From Varanus komodoensis (taxonomy: Eukaryota > Chordata > Lepidosauria > Squamata > Varanidae): a stretch of 64,000 nt of DNA. This document shows, in pieces, positions 25,500-35,776 of the stretch (its first letter is position 1; each line of letters opens with the position of its first letter). The DNA is taken from assembly GCF_004798865.1 (NCBI RefSeq), contig NW_025336087.1:14406462-14470461 (forward strand), in the 5' to 3' direction. The notes under the pieces are model-generated. The model was given only the letters and a program-made list of their open reading frames with translations. It was not told the origin of the DNA and made no database searches. Made by a program: the position numbers and the translations under genes.

Positions 25500-26690
25500 T
25501 GAACAAAAACTTAACCATCAGGAGTTGGTTGCATAAGTATTCTCCCCTATTGCTGTGACATGCCTAAATAAGCTCTGGTGCAACTCACTGCCCCCAGAGT
25601 ACTGTAATTAGCTGAACAGAGTCCACCTGTGTGCCATTCTAGTGCCACGTGATCTCAGATTAAATACACCTGTTTGTGGAAAAGCCCAGGGTTTGTTGGA
25701 GGCCATGTCTAAGGAAGATGCATCATGAAGACCAATGAGATAGCAAAATGACCAGGGATAAAATGGTGCAGATGCACCAATCAGGGTGGGATTTTTAAGG
25801 GTCAAAATCCCGAACTATGATAGTTTCCTGGAGTATCATTAAATCTATTAGTAAGGAGGACGTTAGTCAGAGAAGCAGCCAGGAGGCCAGTGGTAACTGT
25901 GAAGGAACTGAAGAGACCCATAGATGAGATGGGAGAAACGGTCCATGAGGAACTATCACCCAGACCTTCTACAAAGCTGGGCCTTACGGAAGAATGGTGA
26001 GAAGAAAGCCTTTGCTGAAACAACCTCACATCAAAGATCCTCTGGAGTTTGCAAAAAGGTATGTGGTTTAAGGTTATACGGAGTTTTATCAGCAAAATAA
26101 GCACTGGGTATTTTGGGTATTGCTGCAAAAACACCATGTCTGGCACAAAGCCACTGGTACGCAGGGCCCCAAGAATTCCATCCCCATGGTGAAGCATGGT
26201 AGGGGCAACATCACATTTTGGGGATGTTTTTCCTTGGCTGGGACTGAGAAAATGGCCAGGCTTGAGGGCAAGATGAGTGGAGCCAAATACAGGGCAATTC
26301 TAAAAAATAAAGTTGTTTCAGTTTGTGAGGGAGCTGGGATTGGGGTGGAAGTCCCTGTTTTGCAGGATAATGACCCTAAACATTCAGCCAGAGTAACACT
26401 GGAATGGTATAAAACAAGATGGTGACTTCTCAGAATGGCCCAGTCAAAGCCCCAACCTTGATCTGATGAAGAATCTGTGGCACAACTTGAAGGTTGCTGT
26501 TCCCCACAGTCCCATCCAATGTGACAGAGCCCTGGAACACCCTTGCCAGGAAGAATGGGCAGATGTTGCAGTATCCAGTTGTGTGAAGCTGACAGAGACT
26601 TAAACAAGAAGATTCACAATTGCCAAAGCTGCTTCTTTAGGCAGGAAAGAGGATGAATACTTAATCACCATGCACCGATTTGTTTTTGTT
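25500..26690 (+). mobile_element. Tc1-like DNA transposon, decayed
   Basis: A Tc1/mariner transposase relic lies on the plus strand. At 26171-26233 it reads NSIPMVKHGRGNITFWGCFS, matching the family block ...TVKHGGGxIMxWGCFS. At 26368-26385 it has DNDPKH, which contains the second catalytic Asp. The following block reads SPNLDLMKNLW (family SPDLNPIENLW), so the catalytic Glu is replaced by Lys. There is also at least one stop and one frame change between these blocks. The motif gcataagtattc near 25531 is matched in reverse by gatgaatacttaat near 26652, which are remains of the inverted repeats. The exact ends are uncertain. It cannot transpose by itself. Confidence 0.88.
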
Positions 26691-27012
26691 TCCCTTTGGA
26701 CTGACAGCAGCTAAAACTAAAACCAGTCCATGGAGCGGTCACTTACAAATTAACCAAAGAAAGGAAATATATGACCAAAAGAGAGGACAAAAGAGGTCAG
26801 AAATTTACATAAAATCTGAATATTCTGCTTTATATGTATTGATGTACATTTAGAACAAATTGCTTTAATTTAAATAGAAATGTGTATTTCATACTGGGAA
26901 AAAATGTAACAAGTTGACTTAAACGGCTGCTCAATTCTTCTACTTCGGCTGAAATTCAGGGCCCAGCTCTCTCTTCTTAAGGCTCTTTATCCGTATACAT
27001 ATTTGGGCAGGA
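26691..27012. other. AT-rich stretch, possibly the Tc1 outer end
   Basis: No gene was seen. This stretch might include the outermost part of the Tc1 element, but no terminal motif could be matched. Confidence 0.3.
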
Positions 27013-27086
27013 CAGTCCTTTAAATAAAGGAAGACTTCAAACAGGGAACTGTCCTTTGACAGTCCTTTAAAGAGGAGACTGTCCTC
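27013..27086. repeat. Imperfect direct repeats of ACAGTCCTTT
   Basis: The motif acagtcctttaaa occurs near 27012 and again near 27058. Related actgtcctttg and actgtcctct lie near 27045 and 27079. Spacing is irregular. The origin is not clear; it may be part of a decayed interspersed repeat. Confidence 0.5.
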
Positions 27087-28807
27087 TGTAAAGCAGAACT
27101 CATGGCCATTGTACACATAAATCAAGATGATCTCAAAAATATGCTATAAGTTGTTAAAAACTATTTTAGCACTGTACTACATCTTGACAATAATCGTGGT
27201 CCACTGGGTATTTGTGCAGAAACAGAGCATTTTTCTCTCAAAACTTTATTAAGTCAAGCAGGCTTTTTGTCGTGCAAGATTACTGCTGAAGGGCCCACTG
27301 TGACACCCACTGCCATGGCAATTTCAGTGACCGTCATTCATGCATTTTCCAGAACAAACATTTTAATGCCCGCCACCCAAGGGGTTCTCCTCTGACAGCT
27401 AATCCAGAAACAGATTTTAGCAGCTCACTTGTTGATTCCAGAAAATAACACAGAAAGCTCGAGTCAGCAAGACTACGCAACCATGTACGTACAAGCTGTC
27501 TTTAAAGGAGTATTGTGCCTTGATCAAAACAGACTGTCAAGATGATAATTAGATGCAGTTCCTCTCAACTGTTCTTTTGTCAGGCAGCCAACGGGCACCT
27601 GATCCCTCAGGTGCATCACAGATTGCTGGACTTGTAAACATAGCCCACATAATTTAAGGCAGTCTGGCTGAAACCTGAGGGATTGCTCCAGAAAATATAT
27701 TATGTAAGGACAAAAGTGCTTGGGGGCTGAAGTTTTCAAACTGTGCTCTTTCTACTGCAACAGAAACAAAGCTGCCGAACCCCAGATATCGTCCTCTGGG
27801 GTTCCCCAGATGGCCACACTCCTGCCCCTCACCACACCCCCTTTTCCCATACCATTTTTTCGTTGTTTCTTGTTTACTTCCCCTCAAAAAAAGTTAGTTA
27901 TTGCCAATTAGAGCTTTAAGCTATAGTATACTGTTTTTCTAATTAGTTTTCACTCAGAATTTCAATCAACAAAAACAAATACTAAAAATAAAATAAATAA
28001 TTACACTTTTCTCACATGATAATATCTTTGCCGAATGGGTAGCTATCCAGAAATTAAAATGGGAACGTCTTGTACAGTTGTGCAAATTGAAGGGACAGTA
28101 AATAAAAATGTGGTATTTTATAAAAAATGTCCCACAAGATAACACTAAGGCAGAAAGGAATAATCACAATGAAAATATGATTCATCAATGCAGGTCAATA
28201 GCAACCCTTCCTGGCAGCATTTCACTATCACATAAACACCATTAAATACATGGAAGCTTCAGAAAACCATTGCATGGTCCACAATCCCATAACTCCATCT
28301 TCTATATTTAAATAATTCTGATCTACATATTGTTTCCAACACACCCAGAGTCCCAATTAAAACTAATTTCTCTTATCTCTGTGGGTGATTTAGAATTAAA
28401 AGAGATCTGCATGACCCCAAGCACAGAAGAAGGTTGTTTTGTAGTAAATTAATCTCTTTTTCCATCCCACTAGCACTATATCTCACCCAGCAATTTGTAT
28501 TAACTTCTCATAATCCAGCAATCAATTCTCCAGTAGGCTGCCAATTTGGGAAAAAAGAAAAGAAAAATATACCTGCATAATTGATGAAAGTTCAAGGTGG
28601 AAAAAATAATTTCATTTCAACTCAGAACTCACATGATGATGGGTCAAGCCACCTCTAGTTAATTTGATTCCTACCAAGTAATCTTCAGAATCTTACTCTT
28701 TAAAAACTACAGTAGTTCTGAAATAATTGCAAAAACTTGGAACTCAGACAACCTGTATTACTAAAACTTGTAAAAGTAATTTTTAGGGTACAGTCTGTTT
28801 TCAAACA
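27087..28807. other. Unrecognised AT-rich stretch
   Basis: No gene or nameable repeat was seen. Frames are short. Confidence 0.45.
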
Positions 28808-28962
28808 GAAGAAAAGTTCCACAATTCTGAGAAGTCCCCAGACAGTGTTTTTTTTTTAACCTAAACATGCAGCGGGTCACCCTTAGAGTTAAGTTTGAAT
28901 ATGCAGATTACCAAAGAAATGTTACCCTGTCCAAAGTATTTTTTATGGAACAGTCATTGTGC
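28808..28962 (+). mobile_element. Fragment of the hAT-like element at 29932
   Basis: This segment aligns by eye with 30153-30278. Both contain aaagttccaca, ctaaacatgcag, gggtcacccttag, cagattacca, agaaatgtta and tttatggaacagtcatt in the same order. It is a second, partial copy of the same family about 1.3 kb away. Confidence 0.75.
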
Positions 28963-29923
28963 ATTACAACTATCAGTGTAATATTTCCTTCACTCTGCTG
29001 AGGAGACAGTGAATAGTTGAACCTCTATCCAGTATTATCATGCAATTTTTATCTTAGCTATCCTGAGGCACTGGTGCAATTCTTTCTGGAAATCCCTGTG
29101 CCAATTTCATTCTTTATAAGCTCCATTCACAGAGAATGTATCCCTATGGTTAGAAGCAGCTTGGGCTCAAGGGTAGGGCAAGGGGGAGCAGACAAGATGT
29201 CTCCATTTGTTTTGCACTCCCAGAATATCTGACCTTTGGCATGGGCTTCTAGAAGATAAAGTCCAGAATATCTGGAGATCTACTTTCTGCCCACTGGCAT
29301 ACATTATTCCACTAATTTCAATTCTAGCCATGATCCAGGACTCTTTCTGGTGGGACATGCTGAAGCTGAAATTTTCTGAAACTTCCCAGTTCCTCTTTCC
29401 AGTTGTCATCCTTTCCCAAGCCTTAAAAACAAACTTTATTTCACTGCACCAGTGGATTCCACAGGTAGCTCCATTCACATCATCGACCTATTCTAGCTTT
29501 TAGAAAAATCCTTAATGAGAAGTTTAAATACTGTATAATGATTATACACGCTTGAACATCATGTTTTTGTGCCCTATTACATTGGATTGCAACTGTAAAT
29601 TATTCTGGCCAAACCTGAATGTACCAGAGTAACATTTTCAAGTGAGGGAAATAGAAAATTGCTGATCCCCTTGTTTGCATGGCTGAAACCCAGGCTCATT
29701 CAATCCACACAGACAACCCTCTTTCCCAGGTTTTCATTTACTATTTATGCTACTTTACTGGTATTCTGTTTTAAAGTTCTGTATCTTCACCTGATGTCCC
29801 TGCCTGTCTTCCTCAAAGTCCTGTGATTCTAACATCTCAATTCCTCCAAATAGCAGGAGAAACTTAGATGGCTGCCACACAACAATAGATGAAGGATGAC
29901 TTCTACTCTGACTATACGACCCA
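28963..29923. other. Unrecognised non-coding stretch
   Basis: No gene or nameable repeat was seen. Confidence 0.4.
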
Positions 29924-29931
29924 GCCTATAC

Positions 29932-30545
29932 CAGGAGTTCCCAACCTGGGGTGCCCACACCCCCTGGGGGTGCAAGGTTATATTTTAGGTCATGTGACAA
30001 AGAGGAAGGCTGTGTTGTGATTTGCCAAAATTGGCAAATCAATGTTTTTCACCAAAAATTATCCCAATAATAAAATTATTTATTATTTTGTTTGCATTTG
30101 GATTCCGTTCTCTTTTGTCAATCAAGATGAAATCTAGGAATTGCCTAAATCAGCAAGAAAGTTCCACATTTTTTGTGACTAAACATGCAGGGGGTCACCC
30201 TTAGCGTGAACTTTTAAAATCCAGATTACCACAGAAATGTTAGCACTGTCCAAAAGCATTATTTATGGAACAGTCATTTGACAAACTCATGAATGAGAAG
30301 TAGGAACAAAGAAGCCATTGAATTTCTGTTCACAATTGGGAGGGATTTTACTGTTTACAATTTTTTTCTAATTGCTCAGTTTATATTTGACTTTTACGCA
30401 CTGAATTAAAAGCTTATTTTTTGTGTTCAATTGGTTCACCCACAGTACTGTATGTGGTCCAAAAAATAGAAATGTGACTTCTAATGTGAACATAAAGCAA
30501 ACATTTTCTGGGGCTGTGGGGCACAGAAAAGATTGTGAACCACTG
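29932..30545 (+). mobile_element. hAT-type non-autonomous element
   Basis: The left end reads caggagttcccaacctgggg. The reverse complement of the right end reads cagtggttcacaatcttttc. These are inverted ends of the ca(g)tggttcccaacc type found in the hAT superfamily. Flanking octamers are gcctatac and gtttagac (5 of 8 identical), a plausible aged target duplication. The 614 bp interior has no long frame. A partial sister copy lies at 28808-28962. Confidence 0.7.
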
Positions 30546-30624
30546 GTTTAGACTAAGGGAGCAAATAGGTACAGAGCCTCCCCATTACTGGCACTGTTGA
30601 ATTTGATACGATACACGATGTAGC

Positions 30625-30896
30625 CAGGGCTTTTTTGGTCATAGAACGCACAGGAACGGCGTTCCGGCACCTTTTTTCCCAATGCATTTTACGAAGTGAC
30701 TTGGAATCGTAGCAGATCAGCAGCAAACATCATTAACATAGTGCCCGCAGGCTGCTTTTGTGCCTGCGATCTGCTATCTGATAGTGAGGTAGTGCGGGCG
30801 CAGCTCTCGGCCTGGGATTGGTGTGTGTGGTCGCGCGCTTACTGCCAGCGACGAGTTCCGGCACCTTTTTTTTTTTTTTTTACAAAAAAAGCACTG
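30625..30896. mobile_element. hAT-type MITE with perfect 8-bp target duplication
   Basis: The element runs from cagggcttttttggtcatag to tacaaaaaaagcactg. The flanking octamers gatgtagc (30617-30624 and 30897-30904) are identical. The inverted ends extend inward to a shared gttccggcacc motif near both ends (30660 and 30855). The interior is CpG-rich. A T17 run sits inside the right end. Identical duplications suggest a fairly recent insertion. Confidence 0.9.
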
Positions 30897-31036
30897 GATG
30901 TAGCAACATACATGGTATAATGATCACACGTCTTGTGTTACATTATGCTGATATCGCAAACATGTTTCCATGCTCTTGCTGCCAACGGAGCATCATGTGA
31001 GGCACACTGCATATTCCATTAATGCAGACATTGCCA

Positions 31037-31087
<51 letters not shown>
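31037..31087. repeat. (GA)n microsatellite
   Basis: About 25 near-perfect GA units. A 145-codon frame that begins here owes its Arg-Glu repeat to this run and is not a gene. Confidence 0.97.
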
Positions 31088-31090
<3 letters not shown>

Positions 31091-31339
31091 TCTGGGCAGC
31101 AGTCTTTTTTAAACTTCAGTCTGCACCTTTATAGACCCTCACCCAATTCTTGCCTCCATCAACTGCTGCTCCTGCCCCTCCGTCACTTTTCTTATCTCAT
31201 CCTCCTTCACCTCCCTTCCAAGTGCATCCCTGCTCAGCTCCATCACAAGCTTTTGTACCCAGCAAGGTCTGTCTTGGAGTGTGGCTCTCCTAGCCTGTCA
31301 CATGCTGAAAAGCGCAAACTGCCAAGAAAGCCAGAGGCC

Positions 31340-31620
31340 GCCTCTGGAACAAGTGCAAATGTGTCACTGGAATTCAAAGGCAACACGATGAAGGTTAACC
31401 CGGCCCAGTGGCTGGCGCTGCTGCTGCTCTGGCCGCCCCGTTCTGCTGAGCTGGGATAAGCACTGCAGCAAAAGATCTCCACCCAAACAGCGGCTGCTGT
31501 CAGGGAGGCAATTCACTTAGGAGAGAAAGAGGCGGCGTGCGGGGGGAGGCGAGCGAGGCAGCTGCCCAAGACGGCTGTGACTCAGCAGCTCGCCAGGGCC
31601 TTCATCGTGCAAACAAATGG
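31340..31620. other. Small GC- and CpG-rich patch
   Basis: This patch has clustered CpG, for example ggcggcgtgcggggggaggc at 31530. It does not show the inverted ends of the GC-rich MITEs found elsewhere in the window. No exon was recognised. It could be a small CpG island or regulatory patch, but nothing else supports that. Confidence 0.35.
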
Positions 31621-31894
31621 GGGGAAAGCACTTCAAATAACATATTCACATCGATCGCCATTAAAAAAAAAAAAAGCAGCCCTAAAGTATTACTGTAATA
31701 CAAACTATATCATCCACAGTCCCCATCGACTGACATCTCAGCTTGCATGCTCGCTGCTTATAAAGGCCGAGGAATTAAAGGCATCACCACTTCCAACTGT
31801 GATAAGACCTTGATATGCAGGCATACGTATCGGGGCATCTAATTCTGCTCCTGGCTAAGAGGCTTTATGGCTGATCCAGGCTAAGGCTGCTTCC

Positions 31895-31980
31895 TTCCAA
31901 GGGACACTGAACATTTGCATATAATTAATATTTATACTCAAAGTGATTCTGCATAGCAAATGATTTCGTTTTTCTCCAGC
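31895..31980. other. Possible conserved non-coding block
   Basis: AT-rich but not simple sequence with several homeodomain- or POU-like motifs: tttgcatataattaatattt and tgcatagcaaatgattt. It lies 0.3 kb from the GC-rich patch. The call rests only on texture. Confidence 0.25.
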
Positions 31981-32611
31981 GGGAAGAGAATAAGGACACA
32001 GTCGCCTGGCTGAGTGCAGCCAAACGAGGGCTTTCACTTTGGTGCCAGCAAAATGGGAGCCCCCTGCCTGCAGAAAACTCTGGATGCACCTGCCCAGATG
32101 TGCTTGCAGAGGGTCAAGAATGGGGAGGGATCATGGCCAGATAAGGAGAAACCAAATATGCAGGATCCCAGGATCTTTAGTGTGGCGGGGGTGGGGACGG
32201 GGGGGGAGGAACCAGCAGTGGCATCCATGAAGCTCTGCACTCCCTGCCCCTTGCGTTTATTAAAAAATTAAACTGTTGGCAACAGATGTTAGGGTAGTTG
32301 TTGCCCTCCTCTCTGTCTTTTGTCTTGCTCCTTCTCTTGCCTCTACTTTGTGGTGTCCCTCCCTTCTTGCAAGTTCCCTCCCCACCCCTGAACCTCACTG
32401 CCTTCCCAGTGCTGCTGCTTCCTCCTTAGCACACTGTTTCCCAGCAGCAGCCACCGCTCTCTGATGGCCATTCAGTGGTGACGCCAATGGCAGTTTCTCC
32501 AAAGGGGCCCACAGGTCCAAAGAAAAAATCCAATCCCTTTAATCAGGGCTCAGGGTGGGGGGCACGATGTGAAATGCTTCCACTGAGTTGGCTCCTAGCC
32601 TAGAGAAGGCA
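31981..32611. other. Unrecognised non-coding stretch
   Basis: Mixed composition with G and C runs around 32180-32200. No gene or nameable repeat was seen. Confidence 0.4.
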
Positions 32612-32680
32612 TCATTTTTATCTATTTACTTCTATACCACCAGTAGCCAAAGCTCTCTGGGCAGTTCACAACAAAAAGCC
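32612..32680 (-). mobile_element. L2-type LINE 3' tail fragment
   Basis: It reads tatttacttctataccacc, then agtagccaaagctctctggg and cagttcacaac, the reversed tail seen elsewhere in this window. Confidence 0.65.
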
Positions 32681-33223
32681 ATATCTTGCCTTGGAAAAGG
32701 TTGCAGCAGTCAAGCACTTTCCTAGCCATTCTCATACCTCCTTTTATTTTCCTGGGCCTTCTAAATATGCACCATGCTTCCCTGTTGGAGTACTTGAACC
32801 TAGGAGCATGTGTACACTTGTTTTTGTGTCCCTGGAGATGCAGTGACTACCCTTCTTTACTAATGAATCTGCAGCAGAGGGAGAGAGGGAGGGTTCTTCC
32901 ATCCGCTTTGCTGAGAGACCAGCTGATTATTATAACTACTGTCACTTTAAGAACAGGTGCTTGAGTTTTGTTGTTTCCTCCTCCCTCCTCATCCTTTTTT
33001 CAGTTTGCATAGTTGATATTTTCATCACAAATCTGTGCAAAGAGAATATCTTTTTCATTATTTGCTTTTAAAATCCAGCAGCCTCTTCAATTGAAGAGAG
33101 AGATAAAAGCTCTATAAGTGAAGAAGGACCGAGAAAGCCCTGCTGTGTGAATTGGAAGCCTCAGTCCCAGTAGCAGGGCTGTGCTTGTGCCCCCCCCCCT
33201 TTGCAGACTATTTCAAAGAGACC
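32681..33223. other. Unrecognised non-coding stretch
   Basis: No gene or nameable repeat was seen. A C9 run lies at 33191-33199. Confidence 0.4.
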
Positions 33224-33231
33224 CCTTAGTT

Positions 33232-33555
33232 CATGGGTCCTCAAACTAAGGCCCACGGGCCAGATCCAGTCCGCCATGCCCATTTAGCCGGCCCGCCTCA
33301 GAGCTTCTGCACTTGCGGTGCGCATGTGGGGCGCGGGGCTTGCTCACGAGGAGGTTGTTTTGGACTTGCTCCAAGAAAACGATCTTCTCACAAGCAAGCC
33401 AGCACTTCACCCTGCACACCCCACCATCCCTGCATCACCCCACACGCGCCCCCCCCCCCGACCCGTGCCTCCCCTGCCGGGACCACCTTGACGGCCTGCA
33501 CCCACCACTGGCACCTGTCAACTGGCCCCCTGTTGAAAAAGTTTGAGGACCCCTG
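33232..33555 (-). mobile_element. hAT-type MITE, GC-rich (copy 2)
   Basis: This is the same family as 5939-6363 in opposite orientation. It begins catgggtcctcaaactaagg and ends aaaagtttgaggacccctg. The octamer ccttagtt is duplicated exactly at 33224-33231 and 33556-33563. It contains a C11 run near 33450. The perfect 8-bp duplication and inverted ends place it firmly in the hAT superfamily. It has no transposase. Confidence 0.93.
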
Positions 33556-33563
33556 CCTTAGTT

Positions 33564-34754
33564 GTGGATGGCTGCATTTCAGTCTTTCTTCCTTTGTAAG
33601 TTGGGGAAGATAAAGTATTTTGTCAACAGTGGGTAGAAGGGATTTGAACCAAAAATCCTAGGAGCATGCTTGTGCTGGTAAGGACTGGCCCCCTTCCATG
33701 TCATGGGTTCTGGCCGTGATGGGGCATGGAGGCCTGGCAGGGAAGGACATGGTAGCCATTCTGCCAGCACAGCTGTGACATACCTCTGCCTCCCTGCCAG
33801 GCCTGTAGCCAGGGGTGGGCCAGGAGAGGCCTCTGCATCCCCACTTAGAAGCACACAATTAAAAAGCAGTTCACAATCTGACAATTTTTAAAATTGTGAC
33901 CTGCTAGCCAGGTGAACTGCTATGGCAACCATCCCCAATCTTTAGGTTGACTGAGGGCCTGTTCTCCATTACCATTTTTTTGCATAATCAGATTATTGGA
34001 TTACCTTGCCTCTTAGATTCAGACATTGCATTACATTTTGACTGACAGCTTAGTTTCTCTGTTCCTACATAATCTAGGAACTTCCTTTTCTCTCCACTTT
34101 ACCCCAAATCTGCTCCAGTGGGTGCCCCAAACCTCCAAAACAGATCCATTCCACCAGCCTTGCCCAGCTGGCCATGAGATGGAGACAGCTGTATAGAACT
34201 CTTGTTTTATTGGCATACATAACCAGCAGAAACAAGACTAGCCTGGGTGCCTGGACCAGAAAGTGAAGTTGTCACTCCTTTCCTTCTACTAATCAACATG
34301 AGGCACAATCCATCAGGAAATTCTTATGCACGAAGCACTGAATTCAGCAGGACCAATGCAAAAATACCAGTACTTATGCTCTTCTTACATTTTGCTTGTG
34401 TATGTTTCTATTGTAAGGAAGAACTACAAACTAAATCCAACTTTAGGTTCCACTTCTCCTTAAATGCAAACAGCCCCCACTAGAATCCATTTTGCACCAT
34501 GCTTTAATAAGCACATCGGAGTGACTCAGCTGTAATCACTCTGAATCTCATTGCAGAGCCCAGGATGACTCAACAAAACCACCCTACCAGCCTAATAAAG
34601 ACTGCAGGCTTATCAAACAGAAATTGTGTCACTGTTGAAACAAATCTGTGTTTAAGGTCTCTAGATAGGATTTAGGATATTGCAGTAGTACTGACTGATA
34701 CCAAAATGGAAGTATGCATTCCATGCTGAACCCAAGGCTTCCATGCTGTAACTG
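33564..34754. other. Unrecognised non-coding stretch
   Basis: No gene or nameable repeat was seen. An AT palindrome (acaatttttaaaattgt) occurs near 33883. Confidence 0.4.
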
Positions 34755-34826
34755 TTTAGCTAGGAATAAGGCCCACTGAGGTTCATGGGACTTATAGCTG
34801 AACAAATATGGGCAGGCTTGCACTGT
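34755..34826. repeat. Short self-complementary interspersed repeat (copy 4)
   Basis: It contains gctaggaataaggcccactg, aggttcatgggacttatagc and ggcaggcttgcact, in the family order seen at 14763-14842. Confidence 0.55.
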
Positions 34827-35096
34827 CAATATATGAAAGTGAGTGGTACACATTATTTATTGGATTAACCTTGCTTCCATCTCCTTCTCTTTCTGTGGCC
34901 CCCATGTCGAACTTTAGACTATACACTCCCCAGGGGAAGAACCCATCTTCTTGATGTTATTCTGCAAAAGGCATACTGATGATCTGATAATGCTCACTGT
35001 TCTTTCTTTTTAATGACAAGATATACCAAACAGTTTATAAAAATGTAACATTCTTTAAAATGCATAGTCTTGTCACATACAATTAAAGAAAGAAGT

Positions 35097-35172
35097 ACGC
35101 AAGAAGTACTCTAACGAATTTTGTCAGGCATGTGCCAGAATAGACTACAGCCTCTTGGTCAGATGCATGGCT
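35097..35172 (+). repeat. Fragment of a common reptile interspersed repeat
   Basis: It reads gtactctaacgaattttgtc, ccagaatagactacagcctc and ttggtcagatgcatgg. This resembles a widespread repeat of the form ...aagctttcgtggactacagcccacttcatcagatgcat. I do not assign a class. Confidence 0.55.
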
Positions 35173-35394
35173 TGCTATCCTATAACCTACCAGAATATAC
35201 AGATGGGATGCAAACTGTGTGATCAGCAAGAATTAAAATGCAGAAACTACAGGCAGTGATAATTACCTTATTAACAATTGCCATTCACAAGCAGTCATTG
35301 AGTTATAACACAGGCATCTTTCCTTTGGTGAACTGATTAACACATGTAGTGTGATGTTTTTGTCTCTTCAAACCACACAGCAAATAACATTGAA

Positions 35395-35765
35395 CAACTT
35401 GGAATTATTGTTGAACTGCTTCACGCTGGATCTGATCTTTGAGGCTCTTTTGTTTGTGAACAGCCATCATGATAAACATGACAAAGTTGTTCAGGAGGTC
35501 CAGTGCTCCCCCACTGCTTTTTGAATATTTCCTTCCTGGAGGTCAGTTTTCTGACCATTTTTTCCTTCACGTGTAGACTGGTCTGTTTGTCTGATGCAGA
35601 ATGCCACACCCAAGACATCCTCTGGTTCCTTGTCCAAAACTGGGAACTGCTTTTCTTGTGCGTGGGCTTTCTGTAGATGAGGAGAGCTTGCACACAGCTC
35701 AGCCATCTTGAGTGCGGTGGTGGCTGGAGGAACAGTCGGGCACCACCTCGGTCACTTTGTTTTCA
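35395..35765 (-). pseudogene. Retrocopy-like intronless segment, parent unknown
   Basis: On the minus strand a GC-rich leader (about 35765-35707) precedes an ATG in good context (AAGATGG) at 35706-35704. A 71-codon frame follows that starts MAELCASSPHLQKAHAQEKQ, is rich in Gln, Glu and Lys, and stops at 35491. Directly beyond the stop, a shifted frame reads LLNNFVMFIMMAVHKQKS with no break down to about 35410. A hydrophobic patch followed by a charged tail looks like the end of a real small protein. Together this suggests a decayed copy of a spliced mRNA. I do not recognise the parent gene. No poly-A tail is clear. The segment abuts the 3' end of the CR1 at 35777, so CR1-linked 3' transduction or target choice is possible. 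A chance open frame remains an alternative. Confidence 0.4.
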
Positions 35766-35776
35766 CCAATGGAAGA

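Noticed and set aside
26089-26607. 172-codon minus-strand frame
   Set aside because: It is the antisense shadow of the Tc1 transposase relic, whose conserved motifs read on the plus strand.
31022-31459. 145-codon frame with a long Arg-Glu repeat
   Set aside because: The repeat is the translation of the (GA)n microsatellite, and the remainder has no motif.
34990-35395. Possible 3' UTR and poly-A signal (cattaaaaag on the minus strand near 35010) extending the retrocopy
   Set aside because: The intervening sequence contains an unrelated interspersed repeat fragment at 35097-35172, so continuity with the retrocopy is not supported.
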